Assembly: GCA_905250075.1 (NCBI GenBank)
Contig: CAJNOP010000173.1
Span: forward strand, 207,253-271,252
Direction: 5' to 3'
DNA from: Rotaria sp. Silwood1
Lineage: Eukaryota > Rotifera > Eurotatoria > Philodinida > Philodinidae
Length of the DNA stretch: 64,000 nucleotides
The notes under the pieces are model-generated. The model did not search any database. It worked only from the letters and a program-made list of their open reading frames with translations, and was not told where the DNA came from. Every line of letters begins with the position of its first letter. The first letter of the stretch is position 1. Position numbers and translations under genes: made by a program. Positions 48,677 to 62,767 of this stretch are shown in pieces.

Positions 48677-49534
48677 AGAGACTTTCATTTAATTCATTCT
48701 TGTCTTTTTAGTTTAATCTATTTATAGAGTTGTTAGATTTTGTTGTTGATGTGTTGGGTGTGGGTAGAGAAAAAATACCTATATCTACGCCCACACCCAC
48801 ACCCTCTTTTTTTATTTCTCTCAAAAGATGACTCAACAATCGAGGCCTTAGCTTCTTCTAACGACAGTGTGACATTGGAAGAGAGAGTAAACAAAAATCT
48901 GTAACAAAAAAATTTGCTTGGCATTTTTAACGGACGAAACACAAAGAAATAAAAAAACAAATAATTGGAATTAATGTTTGTTCGTGGCTCCTTGATAATG
49001 AAACAATGTATTGAAAGTTTGCTTTTGAAAAAGAACAAAAGGAATATTTCAATGCGACTTAGTAAGAAAATATTGACTGCATTCGTCGAATATCAATACA
49101 AGAAGTGTCTAGTGATTGTAACCGTTTGGAAAATAGTGTCAAATGTCGCCAATGAATGAAGAAAAACAACATTATTTATCAACTCGATTTTGTCAATTGG
49201 AGTTCTGAAATTTCGTTGTATAAAGTTGAAAATTCTTAAAAATAATCAGACAAAACACGACACAGTAATGAAACAATTAAATATTGTATTATTAATTTCC
49301 TTGATTGTCTTATTTCTACTTTATATTGATTTAACGAAGGACAAAACAAGTCTTAACATATTATAAACTATTGAGTAAAAGACAAAAAGATTGGAATTTT
49401 TGCTAAGAACATTTTAAGCCATCAGTACTCTAATAATGAATATTCGCTTCCTTGTCAATACATATGTATATTTTATTTATCTGACTTGAAACAGGTGGAA
49501 AATTAAATCATTTATAAATAAAAGAAAAAGAATT
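48677..49534. other. Intergenic with one telomere-like block
   Basis: Contains the block 48751-48806 directly after the nucleotidase pseudogene. No other feature. Confidence 0.45.
48751..48806. repeat. Telomere-like inverted block
   Basis: GTGTTGGGTGTGGGTAGA at the left; TCTACGCCCACACCCACACC at the right (48784-48803). GGTGTGGG...TAGA and TCTA...CCCACACC pair well with a spacer of about 16 bp. Confidence 0.8.
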
Positions 49535-51159
49535 CCCAGGTCAACATGGAAGATACGAAAACGGTAGTAAGCCATAATAAAAAACGGTGACTATACAGAG
49601 TCCCGACGATTTTTGTAAACGGGAATCAGTTTACACTGTAAATACAGATACATTACGAGCCGTTTTACAGCGCAACTTCCTTAGAACTGTATACGACCTG
49701 AAAACGAAAAGCGTTTACGCACCGTTTCGAGCCGTCTTTTTCTGACACTTTAAGTTCGTCGACCGATGTAACTCCGACAGCACATACATATGAGCAAGAT
49801 CAATTCATAGAAGCCTCAATAATTTTTCTTGACATTAAAAATAAAGATACTAATCAAAGCTCAAATAAAAATCCTATAGTGCATAGGCTTGTCCGTTTTA
49901 ATTTAAATTCACGAAGATTTTACTTTAATTATCTATTGTATATTTCACTTTTTAAATTCTATATCCTTCAATAAAAATTTATTTTATATTACATTTTTTT
50001 AATTCGAAATTTATTTTATATATAAATTTCTGAAATTTTATTTCATTTCATAATTTTTTACAATCAAAATTTATTTCGGATATCTTTAGTTTTTGTTCTC
50101 AGAATTTATTACATTTTTTTGAACTAAAATTCACTATATATTTTATTTTTCTTGAACTAATTTTTTTCATTTAAATTTGCTAAAATTTAAAATCAAATTA
50201 ATTCTTCATTTTATTTTTTCAATGAAAATTTATATTCTATTATATTTTCTTTTATTTAAAATTCATTGTAGGATTAAATTTTTGAAATTTGAATTTCATA
50301 CTTTATCGTCTGAAATTCAAATATATTTAATATTTTCTATTCTTGAATTAAAATTCATTATATGTTTTATTTAAGTTTGCTGAAATTCAAATCCAAATTC
50401 ATCCTACATTTTATTTATTAAATGAAAATTTATATGAAAAATCTACATTATATTATATATCTTTTATTTGAAATTTATATTTACTTTATGCTTTATGACT
50501 TTAAATTAAAATTCATTGTATATTTAATTTATTTTTAAATTGAATGTTCTTATGTAGATTTGCTAAAATTAAAATTCGCTTTATATTCCACTTTTAAAAT
50601 CAACATTTATTTTATACTCCATTTTTTATTTCAATATTTATTGTCAATTTAAATATCCCGAACTTAATATCATTTCGATATTAAACTTTTTCAAAATCAA
50701 AATTTTTTTGAACTTAAATTTCATAAAATTTTAATTAATTAATTTTTTTATATTTACGTTTATGATAAATATAAAATTTCTAAAAGTTTATTTTCGAATG
50801 GATTAATTTTTTCGAGCTGTAAATGAGAACATGAACCCAAGGTTGCATTTAATAATAAAACCAATACTCGAAGAATCGTAATAAAACAGCCGTAAACGAG
50901 TACAATTACGTATATTAACGGTCGTTAACGTTGAAAATACAGTGGAATACACATGGCGGTATTTCACCCGTTAAGTTGTAGAAAACGGCCAAATACGGTC
51001 AGTTTACAATACAGTGCGAATTTCTGCGCTAGATAATGCGGTTCAATATGAATCGAAAACGGAACGTATTGAATCCGTATATCTCCGTAAATGCCCCGTT
51101 TTTGCAAAATTTTCGGTCCGTTATCAGATCGTAAACGACACCGTTTTGATCGACCTGGG
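49535..51159. mobile_element. DNA element with CCCAGGTC ends and GTAAACGG-type subterminal motifs
   Basis: It begins CCCAGGTC (preceded by AATT, as in the element at 28725) and ends GACCTGGG. The right flank is TGGC, so no target duplication is visible. The outer ~250 bp on the left and ~300 bp on the right are packed with variants of CGTTTAC/GTAAACG, ACGGT and CCGTTTT. The middle, about 49880-50800, is extremely AT-rich and consists of loosely repeated AAATTTATTTTATAT-like units with period near 50 bp. No coding frame. It separates the two large pseudogenes NT5C2 and DENND4. Confidence 0.65.
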
Positions 51160-51548
51160 TGGCTTATTTTCTGTTTTTAAGATCAATCAAACTATAAAAT
51201 TATTGTAAAATTTCGAACAATGCAATGGTTATCATCAGAAAGGCTTTATTGTGTTAACATATTCTGCCTTGCCACTTTGTGTCTTGTTGTTTATCGGATT
51301 ATTTTCATGACGCATTCTTCTGAAAAGCAAAAAAAAGAATTTATTTCGTTTTTTTTTGTTGTGTCACAACGCATACTATCCTAACATGTGACGATGCTTA
51401 ATTCTTTCTTCTATTTTATCTTTTTTTTATTTTTCTTCTTTGTGTGATTTCAAGATTATTTGACATATATAGATTTCTTTCGATCAATAACATTGAATGG
51501 AAGTAAGAATGAAAAACAAAATATTGACTATTTTAGACATAAGAATGA

Positions 51549-54500
51549 ATGGATGATAAACGACTGTTTGATCACTTTGCACTTATTGATGTAGAAAATA
51601 CAGGTTCTATTGAACGTGATGAATTACTTCCGACAACATCATCACCAATAGCAGATACATTTATACAATTATCATCGAAAATACGTGATATAACACCAAA
51701 ACATCAACAACTTATTGTTGATTTAGTTATTATTTACCGAACCCATGGTGCAAATCCACCAGTTGCTTATGAAGCTATATGGGCAACTCCAAATCATTTC
51801 TCAGCTAATCTAAATCATAGTGGACTACACAATCATGAAATGTATTTATGTATTAGACGTGGGCGTGATAAACCACCAATAACAGATATTGATGTTTTGT
51901 TGGAAGGAAGAGAAGAAACCATGGATAATTTTTCAGTTATTGAAACAACAACACATGGATATCCAGCAAGTATATGTAATTCATTCTTTAGCAAAGAACA
52001 TACATTAATTACATATCGACGAGCTGCCTTAACGATTTTGTGCAATACATTAACTGTGACAGATGTTTGTGTTATTATTGAGAGCAAAGTATGAAAACAA
52101 GTTAGACTTAACTATATGTAAAGATTTTTTAATTCCAAAGTTTTCTCTAATAGTAGTTTATCAAATGGCTAAACATTTACAGATTTTGCATTCTAATCTC
52201 AGAGTATTTTTATTTGATGTATGATAAAATCTGTTTTTTTTTCCAGTATAATTAAAGAATTTTTTCTTTAAGAAATCTCATAAGTAATTTGATATGTCAA
52301 CATTTCTTGTGTTTTCTCATGAAATATTATTTGACATAAGACTGAAAATTATTTTCAAAAAGACTTCTATTTTTTTTTTCTTCTTTTAGGGCAAAACTTC
52401 TCCACATTCATTTATTAAAATAAATAAAAATTTAAATCATTCAATGTTTAATCCAAAAATATATTTTTGTTATAAAAAATCTGTTATGAATTCCATACGA
52501 ATTCAATATCGTCCACGTATTCTTTATACGTTTCCAACAATCGATGATAATCAATATGATATATTTCTGGATAAAACTTCTCTTTTTTGTTTTCCAATGG
52601 GTGCATTTATTGAACGATGACCATCAGATGTAACTCTACAAAGTATTGCACCAAAATTTTCAACCTTTCTATTATCAAATACAAAACAATATGGCGTTTG
52701 CTTATCGTTCTATGAAATATCTAATGTAAAAGATTGTTTTTTAAAAAATTTAGGAACATATAATATATTAACTTTATTTTTATTCGCTTGATTGGAATCA
52801 AAATTGCTCATACGTTCATTAAGATCATCCGTATTGACAAGCGTTGTTGAGGCAGTGAATAGTGTAACAATATCTTTAACTTTTATTTTCAAGAAAAAAA
52901 AGCAATACATTTTCTTTTTAGATGCTGTTTTCATTCCAATGGCAATATCTATACATACCATTATGTCCTGTAACATTAAGTGATGTACTTAAAGCACCAT
53001 GCCCATTTATTATCGGTAAGAAAATTAAAATATGTATTAATTGCTGCACTAGATATTCTTTATAGGAATTGATTCACGTTATTTTGATATATGTGAACCA
53101 TCTGCTGATGTTATATGTGTCGAACTTGACTCAAATATAATTACTGGCGGGTAAGATTCTAACTACTAATATTATGTCGTTGATTATCAAAGAAATAAAA
53201 ATAATTGTTTTGATCGTACTACAAAGCAGTGAAAGAATTCTGAACAAAATATTTATTTTCTTCCATTGTTGAATAAAAATAAGAGAGTTCAGTAAATATC
53301 TCTAATACAATTGAAATGTAAAAGATTTATGTACACACGAATCACATCATAAAATTATGACAAAAGGAAGTGTGAATGCGTGTTAATCAGTAGTAGCAGT
53401 ACAAATTCTGTTCTTAGACAGAGTACTAGTTATACAGTTCTTGAATGATGTTTCGAGAAATATTTTTTATCAGTAGATGGAGTTTGATTAAAGAGATATT
53501 TAATAATATCGGGAAAGAAATGACAGAACTAGACATGTGCAAAATCAAGACTTTACTTTACTTTTTTGAAATTTGCTCTAGTCAGAAGAAAACTATTTCC
53601 AAAAGTGATCGTATCACATCTAAAATAATTCTTCACTGATCATTGTTGTAATCTATTCAGTCGAAGATTATGACTCTTTTGAGTAATCTCTCTTGGATTG
53701 CTTTCGAATTCATATAATATATAAGTTAATTCTGTTAAAACTAAACAAATATTTTACTTTAAACTTATATTCTAGTTCCGGCTAATATTTTTCTCGTTGT
53801 TTCCGTCGTTGAAACTAATAGAATTTATTTATTTGTTATATACTAATAAAATAATCATCAATTGAATCGTATCTTGTTTTTGTTTAAATCATGAGTAGTA
53901 TTTTAGAAATATTTTTATATGATGAATAATTTTTGTTTTCTTTTTATTTTAGAACTAAAGAGCAAAAACATTGGTCTGTAAAAATATTTCCGAAAAAAGC
54001 CAGTAAATATGTTTTTTTTTCCTTCACTTCTATTAAACCTAACGATTTTTCATAGTTTGAATTATTAAAGCAATCGTTAGATGAAATCAAATTCCAAGTA
54101 CTCAATACATATCAACAACGTTTATATGAACTTCGTACACATTTGAAACGTAATCATAACGATTCTGAATTGCATCTGCAAATAGTTCAACTTGAACGTA
54201 ATATGGAAACACATATACATGATATATTTCTTCGTTTTATGTGTACATATTTTTATGGTTATAAACAATTTTTACGTCCAATCTTACGTCGATCGAATCA
54301 ATTATCAACAGATGTATCGGTTTTATTTGAATTCCATGATTTTTTTACACTCACGAGATTCATCTTATTCAAAATTTTATTCATATATTTTACGTACACA
54401 AATGTTTAGTCGTTTTATAGAAGAACGTTCATTTTTATCATCAAGTACATTAAATCAATCAGTATTAATCAAAGATAGTCTTCACTATACGTATAGTTTG

Positions 54501-57500
54501 GCTCGTTTTGATGAATGTTATACTAAAGTTAAAGCAAATATTGAAAATAATGAACAACAAACAGTTTATTTATTTTGATATATATGCCACAAAAACAAAT
54601 GTTTTAAGTGAAAAACCAATATCAATAGTACCAGAATTTCTTGATTCAAATCATACACCAACAAAAGGATACAATGATTCAGTCGAATCAACAAAATAAA
54701 AAAATGAATTCTGAAAATAGAATACATAATCAACAAAAACATGAAACTCCTAATTTAAAATCATTTCAAAAACAAACACAAATATTATCTATGAAACTTA
54801 TATCAAATTGTTCAATCGTTAAAAGATCGAAACTTGAAAGAGATAAATGCTAAAAGGTAATATTTAAGAAGTCACAGTTTACAGAACCTCATTGAATTCT
54901 ATCACTCTTGACGCAATAATGATCATGTATTCTAGTGGAGAATTTGATTCATATTAAATATTACGAAATGATGAATTCAGGATTTAAATATACAGTCCAT
55001 CAAATCCAAGAATTTTTGAAATCGGATAGTAGTTGAGAGTATAGTATAAAGCCTCACATGAAACATAAATTAAAATATTAGAAAAAAGATAAATTTTTGA
55101 TATACAGCTTCAAACAACTGTTTAGCAGCTTTTGACTTAAATTGGATTGAAATAGTATCTTCAGAAGTTCCTGAATGTATGGGAGCTGTTACTTCAAGAA
55201 ATTGCATACCATCGAAATCCACATGACCAGGACAATTATATATGTAATAACACGAAAGCTCAAATTTCTTTTTGGTAGGAATAGAAACTTGTTGCTATCC
55301 CTACTTTTCTATACAGTTAGCAATTGTTTCTTCTCGCTACTATCGCGCACTGTCTTTGAATGAACATTATGCCACAATAATATAGTCAGAGAAACATTAA
55401 TGACAATTAGATGAGTACATAAATTATAATTATTTACAAGAATTGCTCCTTTTTAAAAACGATCGTCTTACTCCTAAAGGTAACTATAAACAAATCATTA
55501 GCACAATAGGATAGCGTATGCTGATATAAATTTTTGCCCTGTTAAATTAGTCTCAAGAGGTTCAACTATTGATGTATCCCAACAGAGTCGAGTTGTCTGC
55601 AATCATCTTACACATCTTTACTGTTTACACTATTCATCTGATTTCAATGAAAATGTATAAACCAGTAGCTTTATATTTTTAAAAACAGATTACCCGTCAA
55701 AATAAAACTAAACCTACTCAATGGGCATATTGTTTATTATCCAATGTTCATTCTCTATGGTTTATGCATTTGCCTACTATGATTGAATGTTATATAAGTC
55801 CACGACATATTTTAAATTATGCTTATAAAATTCTTGTTCAAATGAATCGATAACATTTAACAGATCCAGATGAAGCGAAAGAAATAGAACAATTCAATAA
55901 AACTATTTCATAAAATGTTTTCTCTTCGTTCTATTTTTAGATTTGTTTTCGTGACATTATTCAATTATGTGGTATCTATGATGATCCCCTACTTGCAGTT
56001 AAAATTTACTCATTCATGAAGAAAAATGGTGCAGAATGCAATGCTATTACATATGGTACTTATAGTAGAGTTAGTTAATCTATTCCAGTATGCTGATTTA
56101 GTCATACTTCATTTTTGTATTCATATTTAGGCTGTTTATGAAGGCACATGGTCCATACACATGATCATTGAACAACATTACGTTCCGTTGTTCAAGCTGT
56201 ATGGGCGTTTAAAACTGCTCATCATTATCAACAAAATCAACATAATCGACGGTCATTGACATCATCCTTCGACGATGATGACAGTGATGGTGCCATGAAT
56301 ACCAATTCTAATACTATATTTTCAACAACTTCCAATCATCCTTCGAAAGCACTTGGTTCAATCGATAATCTCAAAAGTTTATTTTAACAATTATCATTTG
56401 ACAAAAAAAATGAAGAAATATTTTTCTAGATAACCGTGAAAATAAACTTAACCAAGATGATATGTTATCAAGTATCTTTTCAACATTAGCTGGATCAATC
56501 AAAGATATAACAGAGAGTTCATTTTTTCCAAGAATGCTTTTGAAAAAATCACCATCAAGTAATAATACAATCAAGAGCAATTTATTTACTAAAGTTTCAT
56601 TTGTTTTACTTTTAGTGGATGGGCTAACAGATAATAAAATAGTTCCTACAACGAATTCAAACAATAATAATATTAATAATATTGCTGTTCTTGAAACAGC
56701 AAAAAAACGTTCGCTATCAAATACATATGATATTCATTCAAAACTTGACTACAGTACACTTCAATCAATTACTCATCAAACAGGTTTGCTAAGTTTTCTC
56801 CTCCTCACACATATTTCCAACTGTGGGTCAATCGAATGGTCTGATTTCTTGAATAGTGGTAGAACTTTATTCAAAAGAAAATTTTTTTTTCGTACAAATC
56901 ATGCAAATACATACTTCTATTAAGTATTATTGTTGATTTCACAAAAGAAATTCTTCGTCTATTATCCATTGATAAAAATATCAGTGAAACGTTCCATAGA
57001 CAACTTTTAGTTGCTACCTTAGAAAATAGCAAGAAGAAATAAAAAAAACGTCTTATGAATGATAGAAAATTGATACAAACATGCCAAATTTCTAGAATTA
57101 CTCCGTTTAAATGCCGAAATTCGTGTCATAAAATTAAAACGAACAATGAAAGTTTTTTAAGAAGCAGATCACCAACTTTGTCGAAAAGAAAAAACAAACT
57201 TCTATACATGTAAATTCGAAATATTACAATCATCGATTCTTTATCAGAGTACTTGTAGAAATTTGGGATGTCCGCATCGATTTTCTATCATTCCTAAGGC
57301 TTTTTTGAAATTTCTTCTTGCTGTTTACTAAGGTGACAATTAAAAATTGTCTACAAAATGTTTCATTGATATTTTTTTTCAATGTATAACATCTCGATAT
57401 AATACATCAACTAATTGTTTATTGCATTTTTTTCGAGAATAAGTTAAAAGAATGGTGTCTTTCGAACTCTAATTCGAACAGAATTCTCTCTAATCATTTT

Positions 57501-60080
57501 GCTTTTATTTAGCTCGATCTGATGCTGGTATATTAATGACTACAATTGACATTGAAATAGTTGATGTCGGTATGCTCTCATATCGTTTACGAATAGCTCC
57601 AAGATCTTCTCAAATGCATAATACACAACAATCAGTACGTCGTTCAATTTTATATCCTCATAATCAAACGCAATTAAATTCACCAATTAAATAGGAATAA
57701 ACATCACGAACGCAAAATTTATCCTATGATCCACTTGGCTTACTTAATCCAATTCCAACTACTGCTACACGTCCATTAATTATAAATCAAACACCTGCTG
57801 CGACGAAAAAAACTTTTGCTAATGTAATATCATTTTCATCTGAAACATAATCAATCATAAATTCTATTTCAAAAGAAGGCAAAGAAGAAGGAATTTCATC
57901 TCTATCATATATTTCAACACTACTAACACAACTACGTGCTAAATTTAATCAAAGTAATTTTTCAGCATTGTATAATTCAAAAAATCTTACTACAATCAAA
58001 TCATTTGCATTGGATTTTTTTACTGATCTTAAATCTTCAGTCAAATCTACAATAAATTCATTAACACAATCAAAGAGTCCACATATAATTAATAATCCAA
58101 TAATCAATAAAGAACAAACATTATCAAGAAATAATAGTAATAGTAAATTACATGATAGTATATCATCATTTATATCACACCAAAGTTCAAATAGTTCTTC
58201 ATCATTAAATACAAATAATATCAATGAAGTGGATATTAAAGATTTTTGTTTAGACTTTTCAAATGCTGCAATACCAATTCGTTATAATCATGATAAGAAT
58301 TCTCGTTTTTCCAAGTCGTATTATTGAAATTAGTAGTTGCAGTCGATGTTTATCATGTAATCAATTTTTGTACGACCAAGAAATCATAAATGGCTGGTCA
58401 GCAGATGATTCTGAATTACATACAATATGTTTTCATTGTAGAAAGAAAACAATACCAACATTAGCTATGAATATAAGAATAAAACAAATTCAGTTGATTA
58501 CTTAAAGAATTTATTTGATTTACGTTTTGATTTCATTCAGGATAATACAGTCATGAATCCAAATAGAAATTCTATCTAAATTTAAATGAAAACAATTTTT
58601 AAAAATTCTATTTTGTTTCTATAGGAAAGATGATTCGACAGTGACAACATCAACGAATAATATTACACAACAAATAATGATTGAAAAAAAATGAAAGAAT
58701 CATTGTAAGATTTAGTTTCTTTCTGTAGATGTTCAGAAATTCTAGAAAAAATTTTTGATAGAATCAAAAGTGACTTTATTCCTATAAATTGTTAAGGCCT
58801 TTTAACTAAATACTTACTTTTCGAAACATATATGCAAGTGAGCAGATAAACTATAAAAGCATTTATTTTATGTTCAAATAGGATACATTTTAGTTTTTAT
58901 TTTTGATTTACAAAATAAGTTCTCGAAGTGATGAGAGTGAACTTTTATCATAAGATAGAGTTCGTTGAAAGCGAATTAATTCTGTCATGATAAGTCCTTT
59001 GATTGCGTTCTTCTTCTTATATTATGACAATTTAAGTTGACATCATTTCAGTTTAATAGATGATAAAGTATTACCAAACAAACTTGATCATTTTTAAATT
59101 TACCAGATATCTTTTAAATGATTAATTTAATTGTGGATATTTTATTTAACTAGTTGCGTTCAATCATCGTCATCAGCTATAACGATACACTATTTAAGCC
59201 CATTGGTTCTTCGCAAAGAATTTGAAAATATAATTAACATGTTCGATCAAAATAATCATGATTTATATAAAATTCATTTTAAAGAAAAACATCCAATATT
59301 ATTCTGGAATTTGGTAAAATTTTAATTAAAAACTATTTATTTGATTGAGTTATAATAATTGTTTATTTAGTTTTGGTTTTTTCAACGTATTCATATATCG
59401 AGTTATTTATTTCAACTACTTTTGCGTTCATTATTGAATTCACTAGAAAATGAAGCTAAACAAGATTTGAAAAAGAATAAATGTATTTTGGGATGAGAAC
59501 TTATTGATGATAAGACTTCGATTCGTATATGTTGTATGTGGGATAGTATAATAAATCGTAGTAATATTGCTGAACCAATGTATAAAACATGGGAATATGA
59601 TGGTTATGGTAAAAGAAAAAATGAATTTTTTTATTTAAGTATAAATCAACGCTCTTATTGAATTCTAGAGTGATGTCATACATCCGTTGCCAATAGTCTA
59701 ATTACATATGAACATAGTACCATCCCCGAAAAGTGAGATTTATTTACTGTTAGTGATTTATTTGATGTGATTTGTCTCATATACATGTAGGATTTACATA
59801 TCCAGAGTACAAGAAATTGATTTCTTCCCTGATTTTTATTTTATTAATCGAGGAAAACAAGATAAATCATTCATGGATCTATATTTTCTTTTGCTTAATC
59901 GTAGAGTCATACGATCAATTGTTAGTTGTATTGAACAAGAAGATCTGTACCATCCCATTCAATTATATATCAAAAAATCATCTAAATCAATACGTACACG
60001 TATTCGTCGACGCTCAATGTGTAGAGAAATTTAATGTTTCGCTATTGTTGTACTTGGACGTGATAAATTGTCTTATGGTA
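51549..60080 (+). pseudogene. DENND4-type Rab GEF gene, decayed
   Basis: The start at 51549 (MDDKRLFDHFALIDV) and exon 51549-52088 carry the upstream DENN region (MYLCIRRGRDKPPITDIDVL, RRAALTILCNTLTVTD). The next exon from 52390 reads GKTSPHSF, NKNLNHSMF, CYKKSV, FCFPMGAFIER, stop where Trp is expected. About 52740-53150 holds [34 protein letters not shown] and IDSRYFD. Then come 53954-54002; 54056-54850 ([21 protein letters not shown]); 55690-55860 and 55940-56155 with a PPR-like part (IIQLCGIYDDPLLAVKIYSF, CNAITYGTYSR, AVYEGTW); 57510-58500 (SSCSRCLSCNQFLYDQEII, NGWSADDSELHTICFHC, zinc-like cysteines); 59131-59325 (HYLSPLVLRKEFENI, HPILFWNLV); and up to 60080 (CFAIVVLGRDKLS). DENND4 proteins activate Rab10-type GTPases in polarised secretion. 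Defects: TGA for Trp, shifts in T or A runs near 52930, 54345, 54575 and 54700, many stops after 54850, and the roughly 100 central DENN residues are missing between 52725 and 52740. Confidence 0.85.
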
Positions 60081-61059
60081 AGTTTTTATTGCGAAACTTA
60101 TTAGTTTAAACAATGAGACAAAATTATATTCAAATTATACAGTAAATCTCGAAACAGCTGAAGATACAGTCTTGGTATTACTTAATATAATTCTTTTGAT
60201 TAATATTTTGCTCTAAATAAGTCTCACATGTTTTCTTCAAGAACTTTTCTTTTTTTTTTTTGAAGCACAACAGTTGAAAGTACAGCTTGTGAGGAAAGCT
60301 ATTGTTCTTGAAATTACGAAGTATTTTATTATAATATGAAACAGAGTAGAATCCTAGAAACTACTACTATCTGTGGATGTGTAGTCTCGATGAAAATAAT
60401 GAAATATCAACAGTAAGTCTACTGATACAATGGATTATTGTTCACTTGCCAGCTTGAGTTTTTGTTGAATAGTTTACTAAAAGTAAACATTGTATTTCGT
60501 ATCTGTGTTTTGGCATTTCGGATCGATGATCATTTTGACTAAATTTTCCATCTTCTCTAAGCTGAACAGTCAAACATCGTTGAACATTAGTTTAATTTGA
60601 AACTTTGCCAATACGCAAGTCTTAATCAAATCTCCAATTTATTCACGAAATATTTTATGATTTAGAAAACTTTATGTTTTGTTGTCGAAAGTCAAAACAT
60701 TCACTTTTTTTATAATTGAATATGTCAACAAGAAATCACAAGTTTCGAGGAAAGCTTTTACAACACTTATATACAAAAACTTAATAGGAGCCTGTACCTT
60801 AAGAAAAACATAACCAAGTCATTTGTATCAGATCGACAGTTCAATGAAATGTTCATAGATTGTAAAAAAAAATCCGTGAATACGAATTAAATTACGACTA
60901 CTACTAGTCTTAACAAGTACTAAATGATGACAAACTATGATCTCAATAGACATTCGATAATTTTAAACCTTCTTTCAGAAATTTTTGTTTCAACTATGAT
61001 TTAATTCTACTACTCAATGATCACCCAACCTGACCAGACAAAATTTTTCAAAAACGCGT
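60081..61059. other. No gene recognised
   Basis: AT-rich 3' flank of the DENND4 pseudogene. The last expected DENND4 residues (a short conserved tail after the GRDKLS region) were not found, so the gene may be truncated here. Confidence 0.4.
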
Positions 61060-62215
61060 TTTAATGCATAAATAAATGCGGAAATCTCGGATTTAAATCC
61101 GAGTGTTATGTGTACTTCAAAAAGTGAAAAAGCGATTTCTTAATTCAAAAAAAACTTTATTCAGAATTTTCAAAATCTAAGTTTACATTCGTCGACCCCG
61201 ATTTACTTTTGCCAACCTTTATAAAATATCGCTATTTTCGGAAAAAACTCTGTCCTTGGCCCAAATGCTTGAGCTCAAATCTTAAATAATGTATATACCA
61301 TTTTGTCGCTCGTGAAATTCTCTGTCGAATGGTATATACTAGTTGGGCTTTTATTTTGACTATGATAGGAAAAGTTTTTTATGAAATGGGGTAGTATAGG
61401 TCGATTTTTGCATAAGAGACCAGAGAAAAATATCAGTATTTTTGCAATAACTCAGGAAGAGCTTCTCCGATCAGGCTCATCTTGTTCTCTCGATCGAGAC
61501 ATTGATGAGACTAAACTGTGTAGAAAATTTCATCGCGATTAGACTCTCCTTTCGAAAGTTATCGTGTTAACAGCCGGACGGACATAGTGTCCGATTCTAG
61601 AGTGTATGAACTTTTTGAGTACACAAGGAAAAAGAAAAATCTAACAGCTAATGAATCATGCTACTTATTTCTTAATAAAATAACGAATTTAATGCATTTT
61701 ATCGCATTTAATATATAGGTCAAACTTTGTAAAAATGGAAAATCTAAAAAAGTATGTCATCATCAACAACTTCTATGAATATGTAGAACGGTTTGTCTAC
61801 GTAGCGCTAGCGACAGAGTATCACAGCGTTACATTTTTGCTCATTTTATTTTGGCCATAATTCTGAAAGAAAAAGTCGTATAGATTTGAGCAACGTCCTA
61901 AATTGAAGAGAAATTTGTTCTGAAGATTTTGAGATTTGCCCGAGCTTATAAAAGTATTTCCTCAAAAATCTATCACTGAAATACTGATACCCACTTTTTC
62001 GCAGGATTTCGCAAAAATAGGTGTTGCTATTTCAGTGATAGATTTTTTAGGAAGTATTTTGATAAGCTTGAACAAATCTCAAAATCCTCAAAACGAATTT
62101 TTCTTCAATTTAAGACGTCGCTCAACTCTATACAACTGTTTCTTTCAGAGTTATGGTCAAAACAAAATGAGCAAAAACATAACGCTGTGACAGAATTACG
62201 TGAACAAGCCGAGAT
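61060..62215. mobile_element. Fold-back repeat element
   Basis: The left arm (about 61795-61990) and right arm (about 62027-62210) are imperfect reverse complements of nearly 190 bp. Examples are ATCACAGCGTTAC / ATAACGCTGTGACA, TTTTGCTCATTTTATTTTGG / CAAAACAAAATGAGCAAAAA and ATCTATCACTGAAATA / TATTTCAGTGATAGAT, with a loop of about 35 bp. Upstream the same unit holds a perfect 18-bp palindrome CTCGGATTTAAATCCGAG at 61086-61103 and an inverted GTATATACCATT / AATGGTATATAC pair near 61291-61348. Non-coding. I judge it a single structured non-autonomous element, but its outer ends are not certain. Confidence 0.55.
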
Positions 62216-62280
62216 ATAAGTACTACATTATCTTAATTTATTTTCTATTTTTATGATCAATAAGCTTTAGTGAATTTTGA

Positions 62281-62495
62281 GGGTGTGGGTGTGGAGGTGT
62301 GGGTGGATGTGTGGATGGAGGTGTGCGTGCGTGTAAGTATTAGGGTGGGGTTGGTGGTGTGGACGTGAGAAGAGAGCAACACCCACATCCATACACCCAC
62401 GCAAACCTACACCCACCCACACCCACACCCACACCTATGCACACCCAGACCCATACCCACACCTCCATACCTACACCCACGCACATCCACACCCT
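62281..62495. repeat. Large telomere-like inverted block, left of the bacterial-like gene
   Basis: A G arm of about 95 bp (GGGTGTGGGTGTGGAGGTGT onward) and a C arm of about 120 bp (CAACACCCACATCC ... ACACCCACACCC ... CATCCACACCC) are separated by about 12 bp. It is the longest and most regular member of the family in the window. The Pro/Thr/His-rich open frame on it is a repeat artefact. Confidence 0.85.
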
Positions 62496-62767
62496 TCTCT
62501 CTCGCTCTCTATTTCCATCTCCTTTTTCACGAAAAATTCATTGCCTTTTTTCCAAAGCAACGAAAAGTGCTGGAGAATTTAACAGTATGCTGTTTTATTC
62601 TAAAAGAGCAGAGAAAGTTAGTTGAGAGTAAATTATTGAAAATTAAAATTCTACTTAAAACAAAAATGTCACACGGTATGATGAGACAGGCGTCCATGTG
62701 AATCGGATGGTCGTCATCAATTGATCAATAAGCGCCGGTATGTACGACCAGCCGATCCCGGCCCTGG

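Noticed and set aside
62359-62625. Open frame rich in Pro, Thr and His
   Set aside because: It is the C arm of the telomere-like block read in one frame.
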